In this document: piece after piece, positions 63,283 to 64,000 of the stretch
How the letters are laid out: every line of letters begins with the position of its first letter
How positions within the stretch are numbered: position 1 is the first letter of the stretch
Source: Pedosphaera parvula Ellin514
GTDB taxonomy: Bacteria; Verrucomicrobiota; Verrucomicrobiia; Limisphaerales; Pedosphaeraceae
Assembly (NCBI RefSeq): GCF_000172555.1
Contig: NZ_ABOX02000007.1
Coordinates: 1 to 64,000 of the forward strand
DNA: 64,000 bases
Direction: 5' to 3'
Translations under genes and position numbers: made by a program
The notes under the pieces: generated by a model
Told to the model about the DNA's origin: nothing
The model's input: the letters and a program-made list of their open reading frames with translations, nothing else
Database searches by the model: none

Positions 63283-64000
63283 AATTTCCTTTTAACGTGT
63301 ATCTAGCGACATTGCTGGGCGCCTTCCTGGTTTCCATTGGAGCGCTTCCAGTATGGCGCAGAATCTGCATCCGCAACGGTCTGGTGGATGATCCCGGACA
63401 TCGTAAAATTCATGGTATCCCCATTCCCCTCGCTGGTGGATTATCCGTGCTGACTGGAATTCTTTTTCCGCTTTTATTCGGCTTGGCGGTTTTGCATGCG
63501 CGTGTAATCAGTTTTGAAGACGTAACCAGTCTGTTAAGTTACGGATTTAATCGCCGCATCACGGAATTGATTGTGATATTTGTTGGGGCGATTGGAATGA
63601 TAGTGATCGGTTGGTTGGATGACAAGTTTGAGCTTCCACCGCTCGTTAAATTCGGTGGACAACTGGTTATTGCCTCGCTGGTGGCCTTGGCGAACGTCCG
63701 GATAACGTTATTTATCCATAACACCGTGTTTAGCTATGGCATAACCATTCTGTGGATTCTTACCATGATCAATGCCTTTAATTTCATGGACAACATGAAT
63801 GGCCTTTGCACGGGACTGGGTGCGATTGCCTCGGGCTACTTCGGAATAATTTCTGCCATCGAAGGTCAGTATCTAGTCGCCCTCCTGGCATTGCTCTCAC
63901 TGGGCGCATTGCTCGGATTTCTCCCGTACAACTTCCCCAAAGCCAGCGCTTTTCTTGGCGATGCCGGAAGCCATCTTGTGGGATTCCTCCTCGCTGTAAT
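63279..64000 (+). CDS. MraY/WecA/TagO-family glycosyl-1-phosphate transferase (partial)
   Basis: An open frame from a GTG at 63279 runs to the window edge, giving the first 240 residues of a polytopic membrane protein. It carries the family motifs HGIPIPLAGG, GWLDDKFELPPLVKFGGQ, NAFNFMDNMNGL (the Asp-rich metal site) and SAFLGDAGSHLVGFL. The family moves a sugar-1-phosphate from UDP-sugar to undecaprenyl phosphate. WecA/TagO-type rather than MraY-type is suggested by the DDKFELPP and FLGDAGS patterns and by the glycosyltransferase context. It overlaps the GT4 gene by four bases (GTGA), so the cluster likely builds a lipid-linked surface polysaccharide. The 3' end is outside the window. Confidence 0.92.
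   Translation, partial: MKFPFNVYLATLLGAFLVSIGALPVWRRICIRNGLVDDPGHRKIHGIPIPLAGGLSVLTGILFPLLFGLAVLHARVISFEDVTSLLSYGFNRRITELIVIFVGAIGMIVIGWLDDKFELPPLVKFGGQLVIASLVALANVRITLFIHNTVFSYGITILWILTMINAFNFMDNMNGLCTGLGAIASGYFGIISAIEGQYLVALLALLSLGALLGFLPYNFPKASAFLGDAGSHLVGFLLAV

Overview
The window looks like chromosomal DNA of a free-living, Gram-negative-type bacterium of the Verrucomicrobiota, probably near the Pedosphaera group. This is an inference from gene content: very large secreted proteins with autotransporter-associated beta-strand repeats and LamG/Ig domains, an ECF sigma factor with a long membrane-spanning C-terminal extension, a GldFG-type ABC system, DUF1573, DUF3500 and DUF2723 proteins, and a bacterial type A RNase P RNA. 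I see no phage, plasmid, insertion sequence, CRISPR array, rRNA or tRNA.

Layout. 1-5.8 kb (minus strand): the N-terminus of a secreted protein with a GH32-associated domain, smc with a clear terminator, and a double-thioredoxin-fold lipoprotein-like or secreted protein. 5.9-8.7 kb: a GHL10 glycosidase-like gene converges on rnpB (RNase P RNA, minus strand), which follows a coiled-coil zinc-ribbon gene. 8.9-18.9 kb (plus strand): a DegP/HtrA protease, phosphate acetyltransferase, a separate BioD-like/DRTGG protein that equals the N-terminal half of long Pta enzymes, hisC, argA overlapping an L,D-transpeptidase gene, and rapA. 19.4-27.2 kb (minus): a secreted LamG/Ig/beta-strand-repeat protein, a 12-repeat NHL protein and a GH20 hexosaminidase, the last two with abutting stop and start codons. 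Divergent from them at 27.5-31.2 kb is a propeller histidine kinase and a NarL-type regulator. 31.3-37.1 kb (minus): four genes joined by ATGA overlaps, encoding an FKBP isomerase, an ABC ATPase, a fused GldF-GldG permease and a DUF4340 protein.

37.2-43.0 kb is the most unusual stretch. It is a tandem array of about 2.4-2.5 kb units, each with a secreted GH25 muramidase gene and a membrane-anchored protein gene of unknown function (three muramidases, two anchored proteins), with the same hairpin at each muramidase 3' end and related inverted repeats upstream. 43.9-51.5 kb holds DUF1573, an atypical SDR oxidoreductase with a Cys4 motif, an ECF sigma factor with membrane and repeat domains, a DUF3500 protein and an FAD/NAD(P)-binding protein. 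51.6-57.0 kb is an 1808-residue beta-strand-repeat protein. 57.3-64 kb has a remnant of a propeller gene, an RlmD/TrmA-type RNA methyltransferase, and the start of an envelope polysaccharide cluster: a DUF2723-TPR membrane protein, a GT4 glycosyltransferase and a MraY/WecA-family transferase running off the end.

Together the genes suggest a soil-type polysaccharide and amino-sugar degrader that invests in large secreted surface proteins and peptidoglycan-active enzymes. The array at 37-43 kb is the best candidate for an undescribed system. Function assignments rest on motif recognition; no database search was run.
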